Shown: piece after piece, positions 27,777 to 36,908 of the stretch
Layout: every line of letters begins with the position of its first letter
How positions within the stretch are numbered: position 1 is the first letter of the stretch
Assembly (NCBI RefSeq): GCF_001612965.1
Contig: NZ_BDBL01000003.1
Span: 1 to 64,000, forward strand
Direction of reading: 5' to 3'
From: Nocardia kruczakiae NBRC 101016
Lineage (GTDB): Bacteria; Actinomycetota; Actinomycetes; Mycobacteriales; Mycobacteriaceae
DNA: 64,000 nt
The notes under the pieces: model-generated
Told to the model about the DNA's origin: nothing
The model's database searches: none
Seen by the model: the letters and a program-made list of their open reading frames with translations, nothing else
Position numbers and translations under genes: made by a program

Positions 27777-29425
27777 GGAATCAGCTTGCCCGGGTTGAGG
27801 ATTCCCGCCGGGTCGACGGCATCCTTGACCGCTCGCAGGATGCGCGCGCCGACATCGCCGATCTCGGCGGTCATCCACGGCCGGTGGTCGGCGCCGACGG
27901 CATGGTGATGGGTGATGGTCCCCCCGTGTCCGGCGATAGCGTCGCCGACGGCGCGCTTGGCCTGCGCCCACTGTGCCAGCGGATCGTCGGCCTGCTTGGC
28001 GACGACGGTGAAGTACAGCGAGGCGCCGGTCGGGTAGGTGTGCGAGATATGGCACATCACCAGCGCGGGAGTGCCCTGCGCGCCGAGCGATTCGGTGAGC
28101 GCGGTGGTGACCGCCGCCTTGAGCCGCTCGACATTCGACCAGTTGGTCGCCGTCTCGAGCGTTTCGCACAGAACGCCGACATCCAGCAGCGCATCCCGCA
28201 GATACGGCGCGGCGAAACGGCCGTGCTCCCATTCCCGCGCCGGTTGTTCACCGAGCGCGGTGCCGCCGGCGGCGGCGAGCAGGGCCGAAGCCTCGGCGCT
28301 GCGCGCGGCCACGTGGGCTTCGGTGCCCTCGAACGTGGTGACGGCCAGGCAGCCGCTGACCGGCGCGCCGCCGATATCGCCGGAACGGGCCAGGTTGAGC
28401 CCGGTTTCGGCTTCGTCGGACAACCGCAGCACGGTCGGCGCCGCGCCGTTCTGCACCACCGTGCGCAGCGCGGCGGCGCCGGTGGCGAAGTCCGGGAACG
28501 ACCACGCCTGATACGCGGTGGTCTCCGGAATCGGATGCACCCGCAGCGTCACCTCGGTGATGACGCCGAGGGTGCCCTCGGATCCGGCGAACAGCTCACG
28601 CAGATCCGGTCCGGCGGCCGAGGCGGGTGCGCGGCCGAGATCGGCTGTGCCCGTGGGGGTTGCGATCTTCAGGCGCATGATCATGTCATCGAAGCGGCCG
28701 TAGCCGGCCGAGGCCTGACCCGAGGATCGGGTGGCCGCGAAGCCGCCGATGCTGGCGTATTCGAAACTCTGCGGGAAATGCCCCAGCGAAAGTCCATGGG
28801 CGGCAAGCAGTTTCTCCGCCTGCGGCCCGGTCAGTCCGGCGCCCAGGGTCGCGGTGCCGCTCACCGGGTCGACGTCGGACAGCCCGTCGAGCCGCCGCAG
28901 ATCCAGGGCGATCACGGTGTCGAAGCGGCCGCGCGCGGGATCCACTCCGCCCACCACGCTGGTGCCGCCACCGAAGGGCACGACCGCGATCGCCTGTTCG
29001 GCGCAGTAGGTGAGCACGGCCAGGACCTGGTCGTGATCGGCCGGGAAGACGACCGCGTCGGGTGCGTCCTGCGGCGCTTCGACGCGGCGGCGCAGCAGGT
29101 CGGGCGTACTTTTGCCGCCCGCGTGCAGCAGCCGGTCGCGGTGGCCGGCCGACACCTGATCCGCGCCGACCACCGCCGACAGCCCCGCGCGATGCGCGGC
29201 CGTCAAGCCGGATTCCCGCAGCGGCACGTCGCCCTCATCACGACGAGCCACCGGTTCCCCGGACACTCCGAACACCTGCGCCACCAGGGTCCGGATCCGG
29301 TCCGAGAGCGGCGCGTGGGCCGAGGCGATGCCCCAGGCGTCCCACACCATACTCGGGCGATCGGACGACTCGCCCGGTGTCGAGTTTTCCGATTCTGCGG
29401 ATGTGTCCTGTCGCGTATCGACCAT
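27773..29425 (-). CDS. AgpS-like FAD-linked oxidase (alkyl-DHAP synthase family)
   Basis: This 550-residue flavoprotein belongs to the vanillyl-alcohol-oxidase fold. The FAD-binding half holds VVPFGGGTSVVGGV, the FEYASIGGFAATRSSGQAS segment and GSEGTLGVITEVTLRVHP. The C-terminal half has the alkyl-DHAP-synthase-like CHISHTYPTGASLYFT and GGTITHHHAVG, and it ends DPAGILNPGKLIP. The eukaryotic relative swaps the acyl group of acyl-DHAP for a fatty alcohol. In actinobacteria the reaction is unproven. It diverges from a TetR gene across 80 bases with a palindrome, and the lipid kinase follows it. Confidence 0.85.
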   Translation of the reverse strand: MVDTRQDTSAESENSTPGESSDRPSMVWDAWGIASAHAPLSDRIRTLVAQVFGVSGEPVARRDEGDVPLRESGLTAAHRAGLSAVVGADQVSAGHRDRLLHAGGKSTPDLLRRRVEAPQDAPDAVVFPADHDQVLAVLTYCAEQAIAVVPFGGGTSVVGGVDPARGRFDTVIALDLRRLDGLSDVDPVSGTATLGAGLTGPQAEKLLAAHGLSLGHFPQSFEYASIGGFAATRSSGQASAGYGRFDDMIMRLKIATPTGTADLGRAPASAAGPDLRELFAGSEGTLGVITEVTLRVHPIPETTAYQAWSFPDFATGAAALRTVVQNGAAPTVLRLSDEAETGLNLARSGDIGGAPVSGCLAVTTFEGTEAHVAARSAEASALLAAAGGTALGEQPAREWEHGRFAAPYLRDALLDVGVLCETLETATNWSNVERLKAAVTTALTESLGAQGTPALVMCHISHTYPTGASLYFTVVAKQADDPLAQWAQAKRAVGDAIAGHGGTITHHHAVGADHRPWMTAEIGDVGARILRAVKDAVDPAGILNPGKLIP

Positions 29426-29430
29426 GCGTT

Positions 29431-29449
29431 ACAGTCTGACATAGACTGT
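29431..29449. promoter_or_regulatory. Palindromic operator between the AgpS-like and TetR genes
   Basis: ACAGTCT (29431-29437) and AGACTGT (29443-29449) form a perfect inverted repeat with five bases between. A consensus -35 box TTGACA of the minus strand (29447-29452) overlaps the right arm. The site is well placed for the adjacent TetR protein to control both directions. A looser outer repeat GTTAC / GTAAC lies at 29428 and 29456. Confidence 0.72.
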
Positions 29450-29505
29450 CAAGCAGTAACGAAGACGAATCGCAGTAACGAACACGGACCGATGGTGAGT
29501 TGTTG

Positions 29506-30111
29506 ATGGATCCGAACGAATCCCCCGGCCCCGACGGCGAGCTGTCGGCTATCGACCTGGCGATCCTGGCGGCGGGACGCGCCTGTGTCGAGGAATTCGG
29601 CGTGCGCCGGACCACGCTGAGCGAAGTCGCCCGGCGTGCCGGAGTCAGTCGCCCCACCGTGTACCGGCGCTGGCCCGATACCCGGTCGCTGATCGCCGAG
29701 TTGCTGGTCCGGGAGCTGAGCGAGATCGTGGCGGCGAGTATTCCCACCGATGGCCCGGCGCGGGCGCGCCTGGTGGAGGGCATCGTCTCGGGTGCGGCCG
29801 AGATCAGGTCGAACCCGTTGTTCGCCAAGATCTTCCGCATCGACACCGATCTGATGCTGACCTATGTGTTCGGCCGGCTCGGCCGCAATCAGCGGCAATT
29901 GATCCAGGTGTTCTCCAGCGCGGTCCGCGAGGGACAGCGCGACGGTTCCATCCGCGCCGGGGATCCCGATCACCTGGCCACCATGCTGCTGCTGATCGGT
30001 CAGTCCACCGTGCAGTCGGCCGGCACGGTCAGCCATCTGCTCGACGACGCCGGACTCGATGTCGAGCTCGCTCGCGTCGTCGACCGGTACCTGCGCCCCG
30101 ACACCGATTAG
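29506..30111 (+). CDS. TetR-family regulator
   Basis: This 201-residue regulator has an N-terminal helix-turn-helix (FGVRRTTLSEVARRAGVSRPTVYRRWPD, about 36-63) and a variable ligand-binding half. It diverges from the AgpS-like gene and precedes glpD by 46 bases. The palindrome at 29431-29449 is the likely target, and control of glycerolipid genes in both directions is the likely role. ATG 29506 is preferred over two TTG codons just before it because GGTGAG is spaced for it. Confidence 0.87.
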   Translation: MDPNESPGPDGELSAIDLAILAAGRACVEEFGVRRTTLSEVARRAGVSRPTVYRRWPDTRSLIAELLVRELSEIVAASIPTDGPARARLVEGIVSGAAEIRSNPLFAKIFRIDTDLMLTYVFGRLGRNQRQLIQVFSSAVREGQRDGSIRAGDPDHLATMLLLIGQSTVQSAGTVSHLLDDAGLDVELARVVDRYLRPDTD

Positions 30112-30157
30112 TCGCCCCGATACCGATCAGTCCCGAGAACAGAGAGCGAGACAGCGC

Positions 30158-31738
30158 ATGCTCGACGAGAGCACACCGGCCGCGGGCCACGGGCTCGGCG
30201 ACACCGCGGGAGATTCGGCACTCAACGCCGCCCGCCGTAGCCGCGAACTACAGGCGCTCGGCGATGCGGACCGCGTCGACGTCCTGGTCGTCGGCGGCGG
30301 TGTCACCGGTGCGGGCGTGGCATTGGACGCGGCGGCGCGCGGATTGCGGACCGTTCTGGTGGAGGCGCACGATCTGGCGTTCGGAACCAGCCGGTGGAGT
30401 TCGAAACTCGTCCACGGCGGATTGCGGTATCTGGCCTCCGGCGGGGTCGGTATCGCCCACGAGAGCGCGGTCGAACGCGACATTCTGCTCACCACCACCG
30501 CACCGCATCTGACTCGCTCGATTCCCCAGCTCGTCCCGGCGTTCTCCGGTGGTTCCGTGCCACAGCGTCTGCTGGTCCGCGCGGGCTTCCTGGCCGGAGA
30601 TGTGCTGCGGCGCAGCGCCGGAACCTCGCCGGAGGTGTTGCCGCGATCGCGCCGGGTCGCCTCGGCCGAAGCGCTGCGGCTCGCGCCGACACTGCGCCGC
30701 GCCGGGCTGCGCGGCGGGATGACGGCCTGGGACGGTCAGCTCGTCGACGACGCCCGGCTGGTGGTGACGATCGCGCGCACCGCCGCGGCGCACGGCGCGG
30801 CGGTACTCACCCGCGTCCGCGCCGAGCAGGTGAGCGGTGACTCCGCGGTGCTGCACGATGTGCTGACCGGTGAAACCCTGTCCGTGCGGGCACGTTCGGT
30901 GATCAACGCGGCCGGGGTGTGGGCCGACCTGGTCGATCCGAGTATCGAGTTGCGGCCCAGCCGCGGCACCCATCTGGTCTTCGACGCCGCGGCCTTCGGC
31001 GGTCTCACCGCCTCGCTGACCGTGCCGATTCCGGGCAGCACCAGCCGCTTCGTCTTCGCCTTCCCGGCCGCGCACGGCCGCGTGTATCTGGGACTGACCG
31101 ACGAGGACGCACCCGGCCCGGTCCCGGACGAACCGAAGCCCACCGACACCGAGATCGACTTCCTGCTCGACACGGTAAACACCGTGCTCCGGGAACCGTT
31201 GCGGCGCAGCGATATCCGCGGATCCTTCGCGGGCCTGCGGCCCTTGCTGCGCACCGCCGACGACTCGACCGCCGACATCTCCCGCGAACACGCGGTCCTG
31301 CACTCCCCCGGCGGCCCGGTCACCGTCGTCGGCGGCAAGCTGACCACCTACCGGCAGATGGCCGAGGATGCGGTCGACGCCGCCGTGGCCGCCGCCGGTC
31401 TGACCGCGGCACCCTGCCGCACCAAGCGAATCCCGTTGGTAGGAGCGGTATCCGGGCGGGCACGCGATCGGATCGCCACACCCGGGGTGCTGGTCGAACG
31501 GTACGGAGATCAGGCCCCCCAGGTGCTCGCCGCAGTGCGGGACAACCCGGGCCTCGCCGAACCGGTCGCTCCCGGCATCGACGTGCTGCGCACCGAATTC
31601 GCTTATGCGACAACTCATGAGGGCGCGCTGGACGAGAGCGATCTGCTGGATCGACGCACCCGGATCGGCCTGGTCGACAGTGACCGCGCCGCCGCCCTCC
31701 CGGCCGCGCAGGAGGCACTCGCCGCCAGCCGCGCCTAA
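30158..31738 (+). CDS. glpD: Glycerol-3-phosphate dehydrogenase (quinone-linked)
   Basis: This 526-residue FAD enzyme oxidises glycerol-3-phosphate to dihydroxyacetone phosphate at the membrane. It shows the dinucleotide motif VLVVGGGVTGAGVALDAA, the family block GTSRWSSKLVHGGLRYL, the substrate region RGTHLVF and the C-terminal GGKLTTYRQMAEDAVD. Its product is the substrate of alkyl-DHAP synthase, which fits the AgpS-like gene nearby. Its stop codon overlaps that of the convergent patatin gene. Confidence 0.94.
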   Translation: MLDESTPAAGHGLGDTAGDSALNAARRSRELQALGDADRVDVLVVGGGVTGAGVALDAAARGLRTVLVEAHDLAFGTSRWSSKLVHGGLRYLASGGVGIAHESAVERDILLTTTAPHLTRSIPQLVPAFSGGSVPQRLLVRAGFLAGDVLRRSAGTSPEVLPRSRRVASAEALRLAPTLRRAGLRGGMTAWDGQLVDDARLVVTIARTAAAHGAAVLTRVRAEQVSGDSAVLHDVLTGETLSVRARSVINAAGVWADLVDPSIELRPSRGTHLVFDAAAFGGLTASLTVPIPGSTSRFVFAFPAAHGRVYLGLTDEDAPGPVPDEPKPTDTEIDFLLDTVNTVLREPLRRSDIRGSFAGLRPLLRTADDSTADISREHAVLHSPGGPVTVVGGKLTTYRQMAEDAVDAAVAAAGLTAAPCRTKRIPLVGAVSGRARDRIATPGVLVERYGDQAPQVLAAVRDNPGLAEPVAPGIDVLRTEFAYATTHEGALDESDLLDRRTRIGLVDSDRAAALPAAQEALAASRA

Positions 31739-32574
31739 CCCCAGAGCTCGGCGATGCGCGCGGCCGCCGACTTGCCCTGCACCCGACCGGCATGCGCCGA
31801 CGGCACGCGCGAGGCGGTGTCGAGCGGATTCGCCCCGAAGGCGGCGATCGCGGCCTCGTCCGGGGCGATCGATTCCACCCGCGCGCCCCGTTCGATCAGG
31901 CTCGCGATCTCACCATCGAGCGCCGGATCGGGCAGCGGGGCGATGATCAGCACCCGGGCGAATCCGGCCGCCAGATCGGCATTGACACTGGTCCGCACGC
32001 CACCGTCGGTATAGCGCACGCCGTCGATGGTGTGTGGCGGCCAGACCAGGGGCACCGCCGAACTGGCGGTCACCGCGTCGACCAGCGCTACCCCGGAATC
32101 GCGATCGAACACGCGCGGTTCACCCGTGCCGGCGTCGACGGCGGTGATCAGCAGCCGCTGCCGAGGCCATTCGTGCACCGGCAACCGCGATTCGATGACC
32201 GCGCGCCGGGCGGATTCCGGCACCGTCTCGGTCGCCAGGGCGAGGTTGCCGAGTCGCCGCCGCGCCACGGCCATATCCCCGCCGCTCTCGGTGATGATCC
32301 GGTTGATCGTGTCCCACACGCCCTCGAGCGGGTTGCCCTCCGGCACGATCTCGGCGCTCTGCACCGCGGGGTCGATCTGGCGGCGGAACAGCTCCTCCGT
32401 GGTCAGCCCACTGGTCAGCTGCGCCGCCACATTGGCGCCCGCCGACGTGCCGATGTACAGATCGGCGGTGGTGAGATCGATTCCCGCATCGGCCGATCCG
32501 GCGATCACGCCGTTCGCCCAGGCGATTCCCGCCACCCCACCGCCGCCGATCACCAGCGCCCGTTCGACCGACAT
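31735..32574 (-). CDS. Patatin-like phospholipase
   Basis: This 279-residue hydrolase carries the patatin dyad: oxyanion loop GGGGVAG at 10-16, nucleophile S44 in GTSAG (42-46) and D190 in DGG. It probably releases acyl chains from glycerolipids; no signal peptide is seen. ATG 32574 is chosen over ATG 32577 because GGGAG is better spaced for it. It converges on glpD, and the two stop codons overlap (31735-31738), leaving no room for a terminator between them. Confidence 0.88.
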   Translation of the reverse strand: MSVERALVIGGGGVAGIAWANGVIAGSADAGIDLTTADLYIGTSAGANVAAQLTSGLTTEELFRRQIDPAVQSAEIVPEGNPLEGVWDTINRIITESGGDMAVARRRLGNLALATETVPESARRAVIESRLPVHEWPRQRLLITAVDAGTGEPRVFDRDSGVALVDAVTASSAVPLVWPPHTIDGVRYTDGGVRTSVNADLAAGFARVLIIAPLPDPALDGEIASLIERGARVESIAPDEAAIAAFGANPLDTASRVPSAHAGRVQGKSAAARIAELWG

Positions 32575-32676
32575 CATCGCTCCCACATTTCGTTCCGCGT
32601 TCCCGACCGCTCGGGACAACCTCGACGGTAGCGATGACCATTCCCCCGGCGCGATTACCGGCCGGGTAATGAGATA

Positions 32677-33471
32677 TCAGGACGCGTTGCCGCCGACGCT
32701 GAACGCGATTCCGCTCGGATCGCGGAGCGCGGCCAACCGGCCGTACGGGGAGTTCTGGGGCTCGAATTCGACCGAACCACCCAGGCTCACCGCCTGCTTC
32801 ACCGTGGCGTCGACATCTTCGGCGCCGATGTAGATCCGCCACCCGCCGGTCGATCCCGGGGGCAGGTGCGCCGCCGAATCCATCACGCCTCCGAGCATCG
32901 GCGTGGCGGAATGGATTGTCGTGTAGCGGAACTCGGGCGAATCACCGACCGTGAAGGGATCGCGCCAGCCGAACACCTCGCGGTAGAACTTCAGCGCGTC
33001 GGCATAGGCCGGTGTGTGCAGTTCGAACCACGACGGGTACCCGACGTGCCCGCTCCAGTTCCCGCCGCCGGCGACGCCGAAGGAGCCGAAGCCGTGGTGG
33101 ACGCCGGGCTGCCAGGCACCGACTCCCGCACCGGACGGATCACCGAGTACGGCCATACTGCCCAGCTCGCCGACCGCCATCGGCTCCACCAGGACCCGGC
33201 CGCCGTGGTCGGCGGCTGAGGCGGCGGTGGCGTGGACGTCGACGCTGGTCAGGTACACGGTCCACTGATCGGGTGCACCGTCCGAGCCGTCGTTGCGCAT
33301 CGCGCCGGCGACGGCATTGCCGTCCTTGCGGAAGGTGATGTAACCGCCGTACTGCTCATCGCTTTCGGCGGTCCAGCCGAACAACTCGCCGTAGAAATCG
33401 ACGGCTCGATCGGTGTCGGCGGTGAACAGCTCGATCCAGCACGGGTCTCCGGGTTCGAAGGTGTAGGACAT
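32677..33471 (-). CDS. Two-domain VOC (glyoxalase-fold) protein
   Basis: This 264-residue protein is built from two vicinal-oxygen-chelate modules, at about 8-120 and 140-262. Each shows the paired W-x-E-L start (CWIELFTADTDRAVDFY and SWFELHTPAYADALKFY) and the closing GDPSGA / RDPSGIAF. The fold serves glyoxalases, dioxygenases and drug-binding proteins, and the substrate cannot be told. The start ATG 33471 has GGAG upstream. It diverges from the molybdopterin oxidoreductase gene. Confidence 0.85.
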   Translation of the reverse strand: MSYTFEPGDPCWIELFTADTDRAVDFYGELFGWTAESDEQYGGYITFRKDGNAVAGAMRNDGSDGAPDQWTVYLTSVDVHATAASAADHGGRVLVEPMAVGELGSMAVLGDPSGAGVGAWQPGVHHGFGSFGVAGGGNWSGHVGYPSWFELHTPAYADALKFYREVFGWRDPFTVGDSPEFRYTTIHSATPMLGGVMDSAAHLPPGSTGGWRIYIGAEDVDATVKQAVSLGGSVEFEPQNSPYGRLAALRDPSGIAFSVGGNAS

Positions 33472-33624
33472 GCTCGCTCCTCTGGATGGGGATTGCGTTC
33501 TCTCACCGGTACGACGGCGCCGAACGGACAAACTCATCGGCCCTGTCCAAGCCTGGCACGACGTGGCGACCATCGGCCCGATTTGTGGGTAGTGTTTGTG
33601 AACTAACTCTTCTACGCTGCCTCC

Positions 33625-35868
33625 ATGACCGAATGGCATCCGACGGCATGCATCCTGTGCGAGTGCAACTGCGGCATCCAGGTGCTGCTGGGCGCCGACG
33701 GCCGCAGCTTCGACAAGATTCGCGGCGACAAGCTGCATCCCTCCTCCGCGGGCTACACCTGCAACAAGGCCCTGCAACTGGATCGGTACCAGAACGGGCG
33801 CACCGGTCGCCTCACCGCGCCGCTGCGCCGCAACCCCGACGGCTCGTTCACCGAAATCGATTGGGATACCGCCATTTCGGAGATCTCCGCGCGCATGCGC
33901 GAGATCGGCGCAGAATACGGCGGCGAATCGATCTTCTACTACGGGGGCGGCGGCCAGGGCAATCATCTCGGCGGCGCCTACGCTCCGGCCACCATGGCCG
34001 CCTACGGCATGCGTTATCGATCCAGCGCGCTGGCCCAGGAGAAGACCGGCGATTTCTGGGTCGGCGCGCGGATGACCGGCCACCCGGTCCGCTCGGACGT
34101 CGAACATGCCGAGGTGGCGTTGTTCATCGGCAAGAACCCGTATCAATCCCACGGCTTCCCGCGCGCCCGTTCGGTATTGAAGGAGATCGCGCGCGATCCC
34201 CGGCGCTCGATCATCGTGCTCGACCCGGTCCGCACCGAAACCGCCGAACTGGCGGACTTCCATCTGCAACTGCGGCCCGGGACCGATGTCTACCTGCTGG
34301 CGGCGATGGCGGCGATCCTGGTCCGCGACGACCTGGTCGACCACGACTGGCTGGCCGCGCACACCGAAGGTTTCGACGAGGTGGCGGCGGTGCTGCGCAC
34401 GGTGCCGATCGACGAGTACTGTGCCCTGGCCGATGTCGAGATCGACCTGGTCACCGCGGCGACCCACCGCCTGGCCGCGGCGGATTCGGTGGCCGCGCTC
34501 GAGGACCTCGGCGTACAGATGAACCGCCACTCGACCCTGGTCAGCTACGTCGAGAAACTGCTCTGGCTGCTCACCGGAAACCTCGGCAAATCCGGCACGC
34601 AGTACGCCTTCTCCGGAATGGCGGCGATCGGGCACGATCGTGGCCATCCCGCCGACTCCGGACCGCGCAGCCCGGTCGTGGGCGCGCGCATCATCAGCGG
34701 GCTGGTGCCGTGCAATGTGATCACCGAGGAGATCCTGACCGACCATCCCGCCCGCTATCGGGCGATGATCATCGAGAGCGCCAATCCTGTTCATTCCCTC
34801 GCGGATTCGGCCCGGATGCGCGCCGCGCTGGCGGCGCTGGAGCTGGTGGTCGTCATCGACGTGGCGATGACCGAAACCGCCCGCGCGGCCGACTACGTGC
34901 TGCCCGCGCCGACCCAGTTCGAGAAGTACGAGGCGACCTTCTTCAACTTCGAATTCCCCCGCAACGTCTTCCATCTGCGGCATCCGGTGCTCCCGGCTCC
35001 GGCGGGGGTACTCGCCGAACCCGAGATCCACGCCCGGCTGGTCGAGGCGGCGGGCGTCCTGACCGAGGACGATTACCGGCCGCTGCGCGCGGCCCTCGAT
35101 CAGGGCCGCGAGGCCTTCGCCATGGCATTTCTCGCCGTCCTGGCAGATCCGGCGAAGGCGAAGCTGGCTCCGATCCTGCTCTACCGCACCCTCGGCCCGA
35201 CGCTGCCCGACGGCGCCGCTGCCGCCGCGGTGCTGTGGGGCGCCGCGTATACCTGCGCCCGGAAGAACCCGTCCGGCGTCGAGCGAGCCGGCTACGGCAC
35301 CGGTCTCGCCGCCGGGGAGCGGCTGTTCGAGGCGATTCTGACCGGCGAGCACGGCGTGGTGATCACCGACGACGAGGTCGACGAGACCTGGAACCGGGTG
35401 CGCGGCGGCATCGTCCGCCTCGCCGTGCCGGAACTGCTCTCGGCGCTGGCCACACTCCCCGCACCGGCCGAGGACCGGGACTGGCCGTTCGTCCTGGCCG
35501 CCGGCGAACGGCGCGCCTTCACCGCCAACACCATCATGCGCGATCCGGCCTGGCGCAAACGCGATGCCGGCGGCGCGCTGCGCATCAGCACCACCGATGC
35601 TCTCCGATTGGGCCTGACCTCCGGCGATCAGGTGCGGCTCACCACCCGCAACGGCAGTGCGCAGGTGACCGTCGAGGCCACCGATCGCATGCGCAGCGGA
35701 CATCTGTCGCTACCCAACGGCCTGGGCCTGTCCGTCGTCGAAGCGGACGAGGTCCTCACCAGCGGGGCGGCGCCCAACGAGCTGACCGCCTTCGACGAAC
35801 GCGACGAATGGGTCGGTACCCCGTGGCACAAGTACGTCCCCGCCCGGATCGATACGGTGGGGACATGA
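33625..35868 (+). CDS. Molybdopterin oxidoreductase with an N-terminal 4Fe-4S site
   Basis: This 747-residue enzyme is of the DMSO-reductase / formate dehydrogenase family. The cluster ligands are C9, C12, C16 and C46 (CILCECNCG ... GYTCNKA). The bis-MGD core includes GGGGQGNHLGGAYAPA, IGKNPYQSHG and a C-terminal cofactor-binding beta domain (DQVRLTTRNGSAQVT). At the usual Mo-ligand region no unambiguous Cys is apparent. The substrate is unknown. Its stop overlaps the start of a HxlR regulator gene (ATGA), so enzyme and regulator are made together. Confidence 0.88.
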   Translation: MTEWHPTACILCECNCGIQVLLGADGRSFDKIRGDKLHPSSAGYTCNKALQLDRYQNGRTGRLTAPLRRNPDGSFTEIDWDTAISEISARMREIGAEYGGESIFYYGGGGQGNHLGGAYAPATMAAYGMRYRSSALAQEKTGDFWVGARMTGHPVRSDVEHAEVALFIGKNPYQSHGFPRARSVLKEIARDPRRSIIVLDPVRTETAELADFHLQLRPGTDVYLLAAMAAILVRDDLVDHDWLAAHTEGFDEVAAVLRTVPIDEYCALADVEIDLVTAATHRLAAADSVAALEDLGVQMNRHSTLVSYVEKLLWLLTGNLGKSGTQYAFSGMAAIGHDRGHPADSGPRSPVVGARIISGLVPCNVITEEILTDHPARYRAMIIESANPVHSLADSARMRAALAALELVVVIDVAMTETARAADYVLPAPTQFEKYEATFFNFEFPRNVFHLRHPVLPAPAGVLAEPEIHARLVEAAGVLTEDDYRPLRAALDQGREAFAMAFLAVLADPAKAKLAPILLYRTLGPTLPDGAAAAAVLWGAAYTCARKNPSGVERAGYGTGLAAGERLFEAILTGEHGVVITDDEVDETWNRVRGGIVRLAVPELLSALATLPAPAEDRDWPFVLAAGERRAFTANTIMRDPAWRKRDAGGALRISTTDALRLGLTSGDQVRLTTRNGSAQVTVEATDRMRSGHLSLPNGLGLSVVEADEVLTSGAAPNELTAFDERDEWVGTPWHKYVPARIDTVGT

Positions 35869-36362
35869 AGCGCACCACCTTCGCCACCTGGCCCTGTTCG
35901 GTCGCCCGCACGGTCGATCTGATCGGCGACTGGTGGACGCCGCTGGTGCTGCGCGAATCCTTCTACGGCACAACGCGTTTCGACGATTTCGAACGCACGC
36001 TGGGCCTGAGCCGCAACATCCTCACCCAGCGCCTGACCCGGCTGGTCGAGGAGCAGATGCTGGAGAAGGTTCCCTACCAGGATCGCCCGGTCCGCTACGA
36101 GTACCGGCTGACCGACAAGGGACGCGATTTCTTCCCGGTGCTCACGGCCATGATGCGCTGGGGTGACCGCTGGCTAGCCCCGGAGGCCGGAGCGCCGGTG
36201 GTCGTCCACCACGACTCCTGCGGTCACGACACCCACGCCGAAGTAGTGTGCGCCCAGTGCGGAGAACCTCTGCGGCATGCCGACGTCTCGGCGCGGCTGG
36301 GCCCGGGCTTCCCACCGCAGCACCGCGACAGCGCTGTGCGCAGCGGACGATTCGCCTCCTGA
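35865..36362 (+). CDS. HxlR-family regulator
   Basis: This 165-residue winged-helix protein shows the HxlR pattern: CSVARTVDLIGDWWTPLVLRE at the start, then RFDDFERTLGLSRNILTQRL and the wing RYEYRLTDKGRDF. A C-terminal extension holds CGHDTHAEVVCAQCG, three cysteines that might bind metal or sense redox state. It is coupled to the molybdenum enzyme gene and probably controls it, perhaps in response to the same electrophilic or redox signal. Confidence 0.85.
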   Translation: MKRTTFATWPCSVARTVDLIGDWWTPLVLRESFYGTTRFDDFERTLGLSRNILTQRLTRLVEEQMLEKVPYQDRPVRYEYRLTDKGRDFFPVLTAMMRWGDRWLAPEAGAPVVVHHDSCGHDTHAEVVCAQCGEPLRHADVSARLGPGFPPQHRDSAVRSGRFAS

Positions 36363-36372
36363 GGCGGCGACG

Positions 36373-36810
36373 CTAGTCCGCGTTCTCCAGTTTCGGGACC
36401 AGCCGTTCCAGTAGCTCCCGCAGCACCTCTTCGTCCTCCGGCGCCAATTCGGCCAGCGCCTTGTACGCGCGCACCTGCGAGCCGCGGATCTGTGCGGCCA
36501 GCTCACGGCCGGCGTCGGTGGACACGAGATATTTGACGCGCCGGTCGGCGGGATTCACCGTGCGCCGGACCAGGCCTCGCGTTTCCATCCGGTCGGCGAC
36601 ACCGGTGAGATTCGACGGATCGCACGCCATCCGGTCGGCCAGCACCCGCATGGGCAGTTCGGCGGGCGGTTCGTTGAGCGCCAGCAGCAGTTTGGCCTGG
36701 GTCAGCGTGAGCCCGTGCCCCTCGGCCGCGGTCAGGAAATCCTGCAGGTAGGCCGAGACGAATCGCGCGATCAGCAATGCCAGCGGGCTCTGCGCTGTGT
36801 CCGGTGACAT
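36373..36810 (-). CDS. MarR-family regulator
   Basis: This 145-residue winged-helix protein has LPMRVLADRMACDPSNLTGVADRMETRGLV as the recognition region and RRVKYLVSTDAG as the wing. It is divergent from an MFS exporter gene; the gap holds a perfect palindrome. This is the common layout for a drug-sensing repressor and its pump. GGAG lies only two bases before the ATG, and TAGCAT lies seven bases before it, so translation may be leaderless. Confidence 0.87.
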   Translation of the reverse strand: MSPDTAQSPLALLIARFVSAYLQDFLTAAEGHGLTLTQAKLLLALNEPPAELPMRVLADRMACDPSNLTGVADRMETRGLVRRTVNPADRRVKYLVSTDAGRELAAQIRGSQVRAYKALAELAPEDEEVLRELLERLVPKLENAD

Positions 36811-36864
36811 AGCTCCGATGCTACCGAAACGATTGACAACGGCTATCGTCGACTCCTTAAATGC

Positions 36865-36893
36865 TTGAAGTCTTCAAACATATAGGTCTTCAA
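36865..36893. promoter_or_regulatory. MarR operator in front of the MFS gene
   Basis: TTGAAG (36865-36870) and CTTCAA (36872-36877) form a perfect palindrome around one T. A third half-site CTTCAA lies at 36888-36893, about one and a half turns away. The site sits between the two divergent starts and close to the MFS ribosome site, as expected for the adjacent MarR protein. Confidence 0.75.
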
Positions 36894-36908
36894 CTTCTGG
36901 AGGTGGAT

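Noticed and set aside
33560..33624. A HxlR operator at GTTTGTGAAC upstream of the molybdenum enzyme
   Set aside because: The symmetry is only three to four bases per arm, which is not enough to support a call.
33486..36362. A 958-residue plus-strand frame across the molybdenum enzyme and HxlR genes
   Set aside because: Only its last 165 residues are real (the HxlR protein). The upstream part is an Arg-rich out-of-frame reading of the oxidoreductase.
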